14,951 nucleotides of DNA from Gammaproteobacteria bacterium (GTDB lineage Bacteria > Pseudomonadota > Gammaproteobacteria > Pseudomonadales > Azotimanducaceae): the NCBI GenBank assembly GCA_003228415.1, contig QIDL01000575.1, positions 1 to 14,951 of the forward strand, in the 5' to 3' direction. The first letter of the stretch is position 1. The number at the start of each line of letters is the position of its first letter. Made by a program: the position numbers and the translations under genes. The notes below the pieces were generated by a model, which saw nothing but the letters and a program-made list of their open reading frames with translations, had not been told where the DNA came from and searched no databases. This document shows positions 1-7,691 of this stretch, piece by piece.

Positions 1-223
1 GCACGGTAATCCCGGGATGGCCACCGCGGGAATGGGTGACGTACTTGCCGGGGTGATAGGCGGATTGCTGGCCCAGGGGATGGACGTCGAATCGGCGGCC
101 CTCGTTGGCACCTGTCTGCACGGTCGAGCCGCCGATAAGGCGGCTGAGCGCCTCGGGCAGCGCAGCCTGCTCGCAACGGATCTATACCCCGACCTTGTCA
201 CGCTGTTGAAAGAGGCGCCCTGA
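1..223 (+). CDS. nnrD: ADP/ATP-dependent NAD(P)HX dehydratase, C-terminal end (partial)
   Basis: The 5' end is cut off by the window; reading starts in frame at base 2. The enzyme dehydrates the damaged hydrated cofactors NADHX and NADPHX back to NADH and NADPH in the cytoplasm. The visible 73 residues open with the family signature NPGMATAGMGDVLAGVIGG, the glycine-rich nucleotide-binding segment that includes the conserved catalytic Asp. An Ala- and Leu-rich helical C-terminus follows and ends at TGA 221-223. Because the start is missing, I cannot tell whether this is the bifunctional form with an N-terminal epimerase domain (as in E. coli Nnr) or the dehydratase alone. The next gene, tsaE, begins 15 nt later, the usual gammaproteobacterial neighbour. 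Family identity is confident. Confidence 0.92.
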   Translation, partial: HGNPGMATAGMGDVLAGVIGGLLAQGMDVESAALVGTCLHGRAADKAAERLGQRSLLATDLYPDLVTLLKEAP

Positions 224-238
224 CGGCGCCGGCATGTC

Positions 239-670
239 TTGTCACACCTGTCAGCATCCCGTTTTCTTGCAGATGAAGCGGCGACCCTGGCGTTTGCCAG
301 GACGCTCATCGAGAGGCTCGGGACGTCGAGCGTGGTATTCCTGCACGGACAGCTCGGCGCTGGAAAGACCACGCTGGTGCGAGGCATACTTCGTGCGTTG
401 GGTCATGATGGGGTGGTGAAAAGTCCGACCTATACACTGCTCGAGCCCTATGAGATCGGAGACAGAATGATCTACCACTTTGATCTCTATCGGATAGCCG
501 ACAGCGAAGAACTGGATTTCATTGGCATCGACGAATTGATGGACGCCGAAGCGATCAAATTTGTAGAGTGGCCGGAGCACGGTGGGCGAAGATTGCCGCC
601 CGCCGATGTGGATATCCATCTCAGCCTCGAAGGAGAGGGGCGCCGCGTTGAAGTATTTACCCATTCGTAG
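239..670 (+). CDS. tsaE: tRNA t6A biosynthesis ATPase TsaE
   Basis: TsaE is the ATPase partner of TsaB and TsaD in making N6-threonylcarbamoyl-adenosine at position 37 of ANN-decoding tRNAs. The 143-residue product has a P-loop GQLGAGKTT at residues 37-45, the conserved SPTYT at 62-66, HFDLYR at 80-85 and an EW pair at 110-111, all typical of the family. Length is normal (about 140-155). The start is TTG at 239; no ATG in this frame lies between the nnrD stop (221-223) and the conserved region, and ATG 234 is in another frame. There is no clear Shine-Dalgarno, so translation is probably coupled to nnrD, which uses the same frame with only a stop between. The 3' end overlaps amiB by 23 nt. Confidence 0.93.
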   Translation: MSHLSASRFLADEAATLAFARTLIERLGTSSVVFLHGQLGAGKTTLVRGILRALGHDGVVKSPTYTLLEPYEIGDRMIYHFDLYRIADSEELDFIGIDELMDAEAIKFVEWPEHGGRRLPPADVDIHLSLEGEGRRVEVFTHS

Positions 671-1982
671 CCTGCGATGGCTTGCTGCGGGCCTGAGCCT
701 GGCGATTGCCGTGACAGGTCATGGTGCCGGGTTGTCGTTGCAGAGTGTGCGAATGCACGAGGCGCCCGATTACACCAGGGTGGTTTTCGACATTTCCGGC
801 GCGGTCAGCTATGACCTCTTCGTCCTCGACAACCCGAAACGGGTGGTGGTGGATCTTGCCGATACGGAAGCGGCGGCTTCGTTCGATCCAGCCCTGGTGG
901 CGCTCGGGCGCAAGAGGGTCAGGAGTGTTCGTGGCTCCAAGCGCAGCGAAGGGTATCGGCTGGTGCTCGATGTGGTGGGCGCGCTCGAGCCCAGAAGTTT
1001 CACGTTGGAACCCGTCCCACCTTACGGACATCGGCTGGTGGTGGATCTCTACTCCACTGTCAAAGCGGCGAAACCGACCTTCGTGCCGAAACCCGAAGGT
1101 AAGCGCGATGTGGTCGTGGCGGTGGATGCCGGGCATGGGGGTGAAGACCCGGGTGCCAGCGGTCCCAAGGGCATTCGTGAGAAGCACATAGTGATGAACA
1201 TTGCGCGGCTCCTGAAACAGAAGCTGGATGCGACGGAAGGCTATCGTGGGGTCATGGTTCGTACCGGTGACTACTATCTTGTTCACCGCAAACGTACCGA
1301 GATTGCCCGGGATGCGGGGGCGCATCTTTTTGTTTCGATTCACGCCGATGCATTCAAGGGCCCGGGAGTCGACGGTGCCTCGGTGTACACGCTTTCCGAT
1401 CGAGGGGCCACCAGTGAAACGGCCCGCTGGCTGGCGGAGAGTGAGAACAGCTCCGATTTGATCGGCGCCGGGGTCAATGAGGTGGTGAGTGGGGAGCAGG
1501 GCGACTATCTGCTCAAGGCCATACTCGAGGTATCCATGGACGCCAATAGATCGGCGAGCATCGAGGTGGGTGAGTGGGTCCTCGATAAGCTCGACGGGGT
1601 AACCAAGTTGCATAAAAAGCGCGTCGAACAGGCGGGTTTTCTGGTGTTGAAGTCACCCGATGTGCCATCGATCCTGGTAGAAACAGGATTCATCTCCAAC
1701 CCGGCAGAAGCGCATCGGCTGAATTCACCCGGGTTTCAGGAGAAGATTGCGCTGGCGCTCTTTGTCGGCATACGCAATTACATGGAGAGCCGGGCGCCGG
1801 AAGGCACCCTCATCGCCTGGCGCCGTGAGCAGGGTGGTCAGCGGTACACCATCGCCAGGGGTGACACGCTCTCTGGTATTGCCGTGCGCCATGGCACCAG
1901 TACCCGCCGAATCAAGGAAGCCAACGGGATGGCAAACGATCGGATCAGAGTCGGCCAGGTCATCACCATCCCGGCCGGGTGA
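648..1982 (+). CDS. amiB: N-acetylmuramoyl-L-alanine amidase AmiB/AmiC type (AMIN, Amidase_3, LysM)
   Basis: This is a periplasmic zinc amidase that cleaves the amide bond between MurNAc and the stem peptide and helps split the septum at division. I choose TTG 648 because a purine-rich AGGAGAGGGG lies at 631-640 and the product then begins MKYLPIRSLRWLAAG, a normal signal peptide; an upstream ATG at 582 would bury that signal. In the 444-residue product an AMIN domain (about 30-135) targets the septum. The Amidase_3 domain (about 155-375) has Zn-site residues H163 (DAGHGG), E178 and H232 (SIHAD), plus the catalytic Glu E345 in VETGFISN. One LysM peptidoglycan-binding repeat fills 399-444. The insert around 265-315 may be the autoinhibitory helix regulated by EnvC/NlpD-type activators (inference from the family). 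It ends in a double TGA TGA. Confidence 0.93.
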   Translation: MKYLPIRSLRWLAAGLSLAIAVTGHGAGLSLQSVRMHEAPDYTRVVFDISGAVSYDLFVLDNPKRVVVDLADTEAAASFDPALVALGRKRVRSVRGSKRSEGYRLVLDVVGALEPRSFTLEPVPPYGHRLVVDLYSTVKAAKPTFVPKPEGKRDVVVAVDAGHGGEDPGASGPKGIREKHIVMNIARLLKQKLDATEGYRGVMVRTGDYYLVHRKRTEIARDAGAHLFVSIHADAFKGPGVDGASVYTLSDRGATSETARWLAESENSSDLIGAGVNEVVSGEQGDYLLKAILEVSMDANRSASIEVGEWVLDKLDGVTKLHKKRVEQAGFLVLKSPDVPSILVETGFISNPAEAHRLNSPGFQEKIALALFVGIRNYMESRAPEGTLIAWRREQGGQRYTIARGDTLSGIAVRHGTSTRRIKEANGMANDRIRVGQVITIPAG

Positions 1983-1989
1983 TGACGCG

Positions 1990-2052
1990 CGCGCTCCTGC
2001 GCGCCGATTTCGCGCTCCTGCGCGCCGATTTCGCGCTCCTGCGCGCCGATTT
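1990..2052. repeat. Perfect 3 x 21-bp tandem repeat between amiB and mutL
   Basis: Three identical 21-bp units run head to tail at 1990-2010, 2011-2031 and 2032-2052. Each unit reads CGCGCTCCTGCGCG followed by CCGATTT. Each contains the inverted repeat CGCGC-TCCT-GCGCG, so each could form a 5-bp hairpin with a 4-nt loop; the first can be extended by one pair. The array fills about two thirds of the 96-nt gap and lies entirely after the amiB double stop and before the mutL Shine-Dalgarno-like AGGA at 2065-2068. It lacks a terminator-type U tract beyond TTT. Exact identity of the units points to recent slippage or selection. A function is not shown. Confidence 0.95.
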
Positions 2053-2078
2053 CACTTCCGGACCAGGACTCTCATAGA

Positions 2079-3830
2079 ATGCCGATCATGGCCGAGCGCA
2101 TCCACCAACTCTCCGACCTAGTCTCGAATCAGATCGCTGCCGGTGAGGTGGTGGAGCGACCCGCATCGCTGGTCAAGGAACTCATTGAAAACAGTCTCGA
2201 TGCCGGGGCAACGCGAATCGAAGTGCGCACGGAGCAGGGTGGCGTGAAACGGGTGCTGGTTCGGGACGATGGGGTCGGCATACATCCGGACGATCTGAGG
2301 CTGGCGGTGGGTCGGCACGCCACCAGCAAAATTGCCAGTGCCGATGATCTCGATGGGGTAACGAGCCTGGGCTTCAGAGGCGAAGCGCTGGCGAGTATGG
2401 CGTCGGTCGCCCGATTGTCGATCACCGCAAGGCGGGCGTCGAGTGATCAGGGTCAGCGACTGGAGATAGATGGAGGGCGTGAGATTGCTTTCACTCCCGC
2501 AGCCCACCCGGTAGGGACCACGGTCGATATCACAGACCTGTTCTTCAACACTCCAGCCCGGCGAAAATTCCTCAAGGCGGAGCGGACCGAACAGGGCCAT
2601 ATCGATCGGGTTGTTCGAAGCATCGCTCTGGCGCATTTCGATGTGAGCCTGGAACTGAACCAGGGATCCGGCCGCGGGATCCTGTCGCTGCCTGGGGGAG
2701 CACCGGAGAGCAGGCTTGCCGGTGTACTGGGTACCGAGTTTGTCGTGCGATCGATAGTGATCGACGAATCGGCGCCAGGTCTACGCCTCAGTGGTTGGGT
2801 GGGGCTGCCGACCCACTCACGGAGCCAGACGGATCAACAATACTTTTTTGTCAACGGCCGAATGGTCAGGGACAAGCTGGTTGCCCACGCCATCCGCCAG
2901 GCCTATCGGGATGTGCTGTTCCATGGCCGGCATCCGGTATTCGTGCTGTTTCTGGAGCTGCCTCCCACGGCCGTTGATGTCAACGTGCACCCCACCAAAC
3001 ACGAGGTGCGATTCCGCGACGCGCGCAACATCCATGATTTCATCTTCGGTAAGCTGAATCGGGCGTTGCGCGATGTGCGGCCGGATACCGCAGCGCCGGC
3101 AAGACCGACGCTGCCGGCCCGGGATGGGGTACCGCGGCAACCGGCGCTGATGTTGCACTCTTCCCGATTAGACGACCGCGAGGTGCGGGAAGCGGGAGGT
3201 CTCCCGCTGTCTGGTGGGTTGGAAGTGGAGTCGAACCCGGCTGAAATCCCACCCATGGGATTCGCGGTGGCTCAGCTGCACGGTATCTACATTCTTGCTG
3301 AGAATGCCGATGGTCTGGTGGTGGTGGATATGCATGCCGCCCATGAGCGGATCACCTACGAAAAATTGAAGCAGCAGCTGGGCTCGAAGTCCGTGGTACG
3401 TCAGCGCTTGTTGGTGCCAGAGACATTGAATGTCAGCGAATCAGAGGCCGAAAGGGTGGAAGACGTGGCTGAATCGCTCGTCGAGCTGGGTCTGGTTCTC
3501 GAGCGCAGCGGCCAGCAGGCGGTGACCATCCGTGAGGTGCCCGCACTGCTGGCAGACGCAGCGGCTGAGTTGCTGGTGCGCGATCTGCTGGCGGACTTCG
3601 CGGCTCTGGGCACCAGCCAGCGCCTCGAAGTGGCCGCCGAAGAACTACTGGCGACCATGGCTTGCCATGGCTCGGTGCGGGCGAATCGGCAATTAACGGT
3701 ACCGGAGATGAACGCGCTCCTGCGTGAGATGGAGCAGACCGAAAATGCCGGCCAGTGCAATCACGGCCGGCCCACCTACCTGGTCCAGTCTCTCGTTGAT
3801 CTCGATCGGTTGTTTTTGCGCGGGCAATAG
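2079..3830 (+). CDS. mutL: DNA mismatch repair protein MutL, endonuclease-type
   Basis: MutL couples mismatch recognition by MutS to strand incision and unwinding. The 583-residue protein has an N-terminal GHKL ATPase with NQIAAGEVVERPAS, catalytic E37 and N38 in ENSLDAGA, DDGVGI, TSKI and FRGEAL, and the transducer segment DLFFNTPARRKF. A variable linker (about 335-385) precedes the dimerisation domain. That domain carries DMHAAHERITYE at 417-428, fitting the DQHA(X)2E(X)4E endonuclease motif with Met for Gln, plus ACHGSVRANR from 528 and CNHGRP at 560-565. These are hallmarks of nicking MutL proteins in bacteria without MutH; E. coli MutL lacks them. ATG 2079 is chosen over ATG 2088 because AGGA at 2065-2068 is better spaced. 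miaA starts 10 nt after the stop. Confidence 0.97.
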   Translation: MPIMAERIHQLSDLVSNQIAAGEVVERPASLVKELIENSLDAGATRIEVRTEQGGVKRVLVRDDGVGIHPDDLRLAVGRHATSKIASADDLDGVTSLGFRGEALASMASVARLSITARRASSDQGQRLEIDGGREIAFTPAAHPVGTTVDITDLFFNTPARRKFLKAERTEQGHIDRVVRSIALAHFDVSLELNQGSGRGILSLPGGAPESRLAGVLGTEFVVRSIVIDESAPGLRLSGWVGLPTHSRSQTDQQYFFVNGRMVRDKLVAHAIRQAYRDVLFHGRHPVFVLFLELPPTAVDVNVHPTKHEVRFRDARNIHDFIFGKLNRALRDVRPDTAAPARPTLPARDGVPRQPALMLHSSRLDDREVREAGGLPLSGGLEVESNPAEIPPMGFAVAQLHGIYILAENADGLVVVDMHAAHERITYEKLKQQLGSKSVVRQRLLVPETLNVSESEAERVEDVAESLVELGLVLERSGQQAVTIREVPALLADAAAELLVRDLLADFAALGTSQRLEVAAEELLATMACHGSVRANRQLTVPEMNALLREMEQTENAGQCNHGRPTYLVQSLVDLDRLFLRGQ

Positions 3831-3840
3831 GCACTCGCGC

Positions 3841-4791
3841 ATGGTGATGGTTGAGCGACCCTTGATCCTGGCGTTGGTAGGGCCCACCGCGGTCGGCAAA
3901 ACCGATGTCGCGTGTGAGCTGGCCGAACGCTTCCCGGTTTCATTGATCAGTCTCGACTCCACCCAGGTGTACCGGCAAATGGACATTGGAACGGCAAAAC
4001 CGGACCTCGCGGTGCGCGAACGCCATCCCCACGCCCTCATCGACATCCGCGACCCGGCGCAGCCCTATAGTGCGGCGGATTTCTTGCGGGACGCGGATGC
4101 GGCCATTCTGGCCGCGCTGGCAGCCGACCGCATTCCGCTGCTGGTCGGTGGCACCATGCTGTATCTGAAGGCCTTTCGAGACGGCCTGGCGCCCATGCCA
4201 TCTGCCGATGTCGCGTTACGCGCGCGGTTGGCCGAGCAGGGCCGTTCACTCGGTAGATTGGCCATGTTTGAACGTCTCAAGGCAGTGGATCCCCAGGCGG
4301 CAGCGCAGATTCATCCCAACAACGTAACGAGGGTGCAACGTGCTCTCGAGGTCTACGAACTCACCGGAAAGCCCATGACCAGCTTCTGGTCCGAGGGTGA
4401 AGGAGTAACGGCACGGCTCGGCGCCAGACTGCAGGAGTTTGCCATCGAGCCGGACAGTCGTCAGGCACTGCACGAGCGAATCGCGGTGCGGTTTGCAGCG
4501 ATGCTCGAGGCCGGCTTTGTCGACGAGGTTGCCCGGCTTCGTGGGCGAGGAGATCTGCACCTCGATCTACCGTCGATGCGGGCGGTCGGCTATCGGCAGA
4601 TCTGGGATTATCTGGCAGGCACGATCGATGCGTCGGAGATGCACGAAAGGGCGTTGGCAGCCACGCGCCAGCTCGCCAAACGACAGTTCACCTGGTTACG
4701 CAGTTGGACCGGAATCGAATCGCTGAGATGGGGTCAACCGGCGGTTATTGCCCAGCAGATCGGCCAGCGGGCGCACCTTGCAAAACCCTGA
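3841..4791 (+). CDS. miaA: tRNA dimethylallyltransferase MiaA
   Basis: MiaA transfers the dimethylallyl group of DMAPP to N6 of A37 in tRNAs reading UNN codons, the first step toward ms2i6A. The product of 316 residues is of family-typical length. It has a P-loop GPTAVGKT at 14-21 and DSTQVYRQMDIGTAKP at 39-54, which includes the catalytic Asp and Thr region. Further signatures are DIRDPAQPYSAADF, GGTMLYLKAF, the tRNA-contacting HPNNVTRVQRALEVY, RAVGYRQIWDYL and the C-terminal TRQLAKRQFTWLR. ATG 3841 is taken as start, with GTG 3844 and ATG 3847 as in-frame alternatives. The frame stays open upstream to 3724, but that part overlaps mutL and is not MiaA-like. It sits 10 nt after mutL, so co-transcription is likely. 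Confidence 0.96.
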   Translation: MVMVERPLILALVGPTAVGKTDVACELAERFPVSLISLDSTQVYRQMDIGTAKPDLAVRERHPHALIDIRDPAQPYSAADFLRDADAAILAALAADRIPLLVGGTMLYLKAFRDGLAPMPSADVALRARLAEQGRSLGRLAMFERLKAVDPQAAAQIHPNNVTRVQRALEVYELTGKPMTSFWSEGEGVTARLGARLQEFAIEPDSRQALHERIAVRFAAMLEAGFVDEVARLRGRGDLHLDLPSMRAVGYRQIWDYLAGTIDASEMHERALAATRQLAKRQFTWLRSWTGIESLRWGQPAVIAQQIGQRAHLAKP

Positions 4792-4806
4792 GGGTGTGGC
4801 CATAGT
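4778..4806 (+). promoter_or_regulatory. Weak candidate sigma-70 promoter upstream of hfq
   Basis: TTGCAA at 4778-4783 and CATAGT at 4801-4806 are separated by 17 bp; each matches the sigma-70 consensus at 4 of 6 positions. In E. coli hfq has its own promoters within and after miaA, so a promoter here is expected by analogy. The match is weak and could be chance. No stronger pair was seen in the 90-nt gap. Confidence 0.2.
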
Positions 4807-4881
4807 GGGCTGCAAACAATAAGGACAGCGGGGTCCGCGGAGTTACGGCACCGGACTATCCGCCATAACAAGGAGACAGAA

Positions 4882-5139
4882 ATGTCAAAAGGGCATTCGT
4901 TACAAGACCCTTATCTCAATACGTTACGCAAGGAGCGTATCCCGGTCTCAATTTATCTGGTAAATGGGATCAAGCTGCAGGGGCAAATTGAATCTTTTGA
5001 TCAATTTGTGGTTCTGCTGCGCAATTCGGTGAGTCAGATGGTCTATAAGCATGCCATCTCGACCGTTGTGCCCTCGCGTAATGTGCGTATTTCCAATACC
5101 ACCGGGGTCGAAGAAGAGGCAGAAACCGAAAAGGCATAG
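4882..5139 (+). CDS. hfq: RNA chaperone Hfq
   Basis: Hfq is a hexameric Sm-like ring that binds U-rich small RNAs and A-rich mRNA segments and promotes their pairing. The 85-residue protein keeps the functional residues at E. coli numbering: Q8, D9 and the Y55-K56-H57 set on the proximal face. The rim patch reads R16-K17-E18-R19. The Sm1 region includes NGIKLQGQIESFDQFVVLL and the Sm2 motif is YKHAISTVVP. A short acidic tail (EEEAETEK) replaces the long tail of enteric Hfq; acidic tail tips are thought to mimic nucleic acid and speed RNA cycling. A strong Shine-Dalgarno AAGGAGA at 4870-4876 precedes ATG 4882, the best ribosome binding site in this half of the window. The gene lies between miaA and hflX, as usual. 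Confidence 0.98.
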   Translation: MSKGHSLQDPYLNTLRKERIPVSIYLVNGIKLQGQIESFDQFVVLLRNSVSQMVYKHAISTVVPSRNVRISNTTGVEEEAETEKA

Positions 5140-5183
5140 TAGACGCGTCCGGTAACGGTCGCGGCATGCCATCAGGAGCATCG

Positions 5184-6548
5184 TTGTTTTTTGATCGTCC
5201 GGAAGCTGGCCGCAGATCGGTCATCCTCCAGGTTCATTTTCGTAGCCGCCAAGCGAAGGCCCGTGCTGGCGTAGCCCTCTCGACGGCGCTGGCCCCTGCC
5301 TCGCTCGATGAGTGTGTGGAGCTGGCCCGTACCGCCGCAGTCGACGTGGTGGATACGGTCACTGCAACTCGTGATCACCCGCACCCACGCTGGTATGTCG
5401 GGAGCGGCAAGCTGGATGAACTCAAGCGACGCCTGGAGCTGGCGAATGCGGATCTGCTGATCGTGAATCACGAGCTCGGTGCCGGTCAGCAACGCAATCT
5501 GGAACAGGCTCTCAGCTGTCGCGTCATGACGCGAACGGAGTTGATACTTTCCATCTTTGCGGATCGTGCCCGTACCTACGAAGGCAATTTACAGGTGGAG
5601 CTTGCCCAGCTGAAACACGCTCAGACCCGTCTGGTCCGCGGTTGGACCCATCTGGACCGACAGAAAGGCGGGATCAACCTTCGAGGTGCGGGCGAAACAC
5701 AGCTCGAACTCGACCAGCGGATGCTGGAGGATCGGATTAAGGTGTCAGAGCGAAAGCTCGCACAGGTGGCTCACCGGCGAGCACTCGGTAGACGCCGCAG
5801 AGATCGGTCGAACACCCCGACGATTTCGCTGGTAGGCTATACCAACGCCGGAAAGTCGACACTATTCAACAGGCTGACCTCGGCGGAGGTGCTTACTGAA
5901 GACACATTGTTTGCAACGCTCGATCCCACCATGCGCAAGCTCCAGGTCGATGGCCTGGGGGAAGTGGTGCTGGCCGATACGGTTGGCTTCATCAGCCACC
6001 TGCCCCACTCGCTGATTGAAGCATTCAAGGCGACGCTGGAAGAGGTTGCCAGCGCCGATCTGCTGCTCCACGTAGTGGATTGCGCGACACCCGACCCGGA
6101 GGCCCACATCAATGAGGTCAATGCGGTGTTGGCTGAGATTGGTGCTCTGGAAATCCCGACCATCATGGTGTACAACAAAATCGATACGTGTGACGACGCA
6201 ACTCGAGTGGCCGGTGTCGATGCAATCAGGGTCAGCGCGATGACGGGCGAAGGACTTGCGCGCCTGGTTGAAGCAATTGCAGACCGACTCGGAGTCAGCG
6301 AGCCGCGTGAGGTGCTGTTGGCGCCTGGAGATGGCCGCACCAGGGCCTGGCTGTATCGGCTCGGTGCGGTCATTGGCGAATCAATCCACGAAGATGGGTG
6401 TGTGGCGCTCACGTTGAGAGCGAATGCAGCGTTGTTGTCGCGTCTCGAGGCAGAACCTGCGGTTCTATTGCAGCGAGCCGAGCCCGTCCATAAACTCTCA
6501 ACTCTGGGACTGACGAATTCCGCAGATAGTGCGGATGTATATTCATAA
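5184..6548 (+). CDS. hflX: Ribosome-associated GTPase HflX
   Basis: HflX is an Obg/OBG-HflX superfamily GTPase that splits stalled or heat-damaged 70S ribosomes. I choose TTG 5184 because AGGAG at 5174-5178 lies 5 nt upstream and the product then begins MFFDRPEAGRRSVILQVHF, aligning with the family N-terminus (E. coli MFDRYDAGE...). ATG 5166, six codons upstream, has no Shine-Dalgarno. In the 454 residues the N-terminal HflX domain includes the GSGKLDEL segment and the glycine-rich linker LRGAGETQLE. The G domain has G1 GYTNAGKST at 218-226, switch II DTVGF, G4 NKID at 331-334 and G5 VSAMTGEG, followed by a C-terminal domain. hflK follows 14 nt later. Confidence 0.96.
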   Translation: MFFDRPEAGRRSVILQVHFRSRQAKARAGVALSTALAPASLDECVELARTAAVDVVDTVTATRDHPHPRWYVGSGKLDELKRRLELANADLLIVNHELGAGQQRNLEQALSCRVMTRTELILSIFADRARTYEGNLQVELAQLKHAQTRLVRGWTHLDRQKGGINLRGAGETQLELDQRMLEDRIKVSERKLAQVAHRRALGRRRRDRSNTPTISLVGYTNAGKSTLFNRLTSAEVLTEDTLFATLDPTMRKLQVDGLGEVVLADTVGFISHLPHSLIEAFKATLEEVASADLLLHVVDCATPDPEAHINEVNAVLAEIGALEIPTIMVYNKIDTCDDATRVAGVDAIRVSAMTGEGLARLVEAIADRLGVSEPREVLLAPGDGRTRAWLYRLGAVIGESIHEDGCVALTLRANAALLSRLEAEPAVLLQRAEPVHKLSTLGLTNSADSADVYS

Positions 6549-6562
6549 TGGAGCATAGTTAA

Positions 6563-7684
6563 ATGGCTTGGAACGAGCCCGGTGGCGGCGATAAGGACCC
6601 CTGGGGTGGCCGGGGAGAGCAAGGGCCGCCGGATCTGGATGAAGCGTTCAAGAAACTTCAGGCACAACTTGCCGGAATTTTTGGCGGTGGTGGTGGCGGT
6701 GGTGGCGTTGGATTCAGTCCCGGTTTGATTGGCCTGATTGTGGTCGGGCTGGTGATTGTCTATTTTGGATTCGGGGTATATCAGCTCGATGCCCAGGAGC
6801 GGGGCGTGGTATTTCGTTTCGGCAAGGCCCAGGAAGATATCGTGATGCCCGGCTTGCACTGGAATCCGCCGGTAATCGATGCGGTGGCGAAGGTCAACGT
6901 CACACGCCTGAATTCTCTCAGCCACAAGGCACTGATGCTCACCGAAGACGAAAATATCGTCGATGTCAGTCTCACCGTGCAGTGGGTGGTAAAAAACCCG
7001 GTGGACTACCTGGTGCGAGTGCGTAATCCGCGAATCAGCCTGGACCACGCCACCGAAAGCGCGCTGCGCCATGTGGTGGGCAGCTCTGGCATGGACCAGG
7101 TCATTACCGATGGCCGCGCAGCCATTGCCGTTGAGGTACAGGAACGGCTGCAGACCTATCTGGATTCCTACGGAACCGGAATTCTGATCAGCAAGGTGAA
7201 TATCGACGAGAGCGCGCCGCCGAATCAGGTACGGGATGCATTCAACGATGTGCAGAAAGCCAAGGAAGACGAGCAGCGTACCATCAACGATGCCAATGCC
7301 TATGCCGAGAGCGTCATTCCGGAAGCGCGCGGTGAAGCTCAGAAGCAGATCGAGCAGGCCAGCGCCTATCGAGATCAGGTGATCGCGAGGGCCGAAGGTG
7401 AGGCTGATCGATTCACCAAGCTACTCACTGAATATCAGTTGGCTGAACGGGTAACCCGGGACAGACTCTATATCGATGCCATGGAATCCCTGCTCTCTCG
7501 CAGCAGCAAGATCATGATAGACGTGGAAGGTGGCAACAACATGCTCTACCTGCCACTCGACCGACTGGGTCGTTCCTCTTCTATTGGGGGCGCCAGCCGG
7601 GAATCGGTGAGTTCGGCCGCCGACGCCATTCTTCAGGAACTGAACGACAGGATAGCCTCCGGGCGCCTCAGGGAAAGCAGGTAA
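6563..7684 (+). CDS. hflK: FtsH protease modulator HflK (SPFH/prohibitin family)
   Basis: HflK pairs with HflC to form a large periplasmic-facing membrane cage around the FtsH protease and restrict its access to membrane proteins. The 373-residue protein has the usual glycine-rich cytoplasmic N-terminus with GGGDKDPWGGRG and a run of eight glycines at 41-48. A single transmembrane helix follows at about 53-73. The SPFH/Band 7 domain starts with YQLDAQERGVVFRFGK, then a long charged coiled coil with the alanine-rich repeats EARGEAQKQIEQASAYRDQVIARAEGEA (shown here only as recognition text, about 252-279). GGAG at 6550-6553 lies 9 nt before ATG 6563. The hflC start follows within 8 nt, so the pair is surely co-transcribed. 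Confidence 0.97.
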   Translation: MAWNEPGGGDKDPWGGRGEQGPPDLDEAFKKLQAQLAGIFGGGGGGGGVGFSPGLIGLIVVGLVIVYFGFGVYQLDAQERGVVFRFGKAQEDIVMPGLHWNPPVIDAVAKVNVTRLNSLSHKALMLTEDENIVDVSLTVQWVVKNPVDYLVRVRNPRISLDHATESALRHVVGSSGMDQVITDGRAAIAVEVQERLQTYLDSYGTGILISKVNIDESAPPNQVRDAFNDVQKAKEDEQRTINDANAYAESVIPEARGEAQKQIEQASAYRDQVIARAEGEADRFTKLLTEYQLAERVTRDRLYIDAMESLLSRSSKIMIDVEGGNNMLYLPLDRLGRSSSIGGASRESVSSAADAILQELNDRIASGRLRESR

Positions 7685-7691
7685 GTAAGCA

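Noticed and set aside
657..1613. Open frame on the - strand (318 codons) opposite amiB
   Set aside because: Shadow of amiB, whose zinc-site motifs are all in the forward frame.
1990..2052. CRISPR-like array
   Set aside because: The units abut with no spacers between them, and no cas gene is nearby.
1747..2121. Forward frame encoding a repeated RAPARRF peptide through the 21-bp array
   Set aside because: It overlaps the end of amiB out of frame; the peptide repeat just reflects a repeat length divisible by three.
3724..3840. Upstream extension of miaA into mutL
   Set aside because: The added residues overlap conserved MutL C-terminal motifs and are not MiaA-like.
5837..7072. Long open frame on the - strand (411 codons) across the hflX-hflK junction
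   Set aside because: It is antisense to two strongly conserved genes with clear motifs, and its translation shows no domain pattern. GC-rich codon use produces such shadows.
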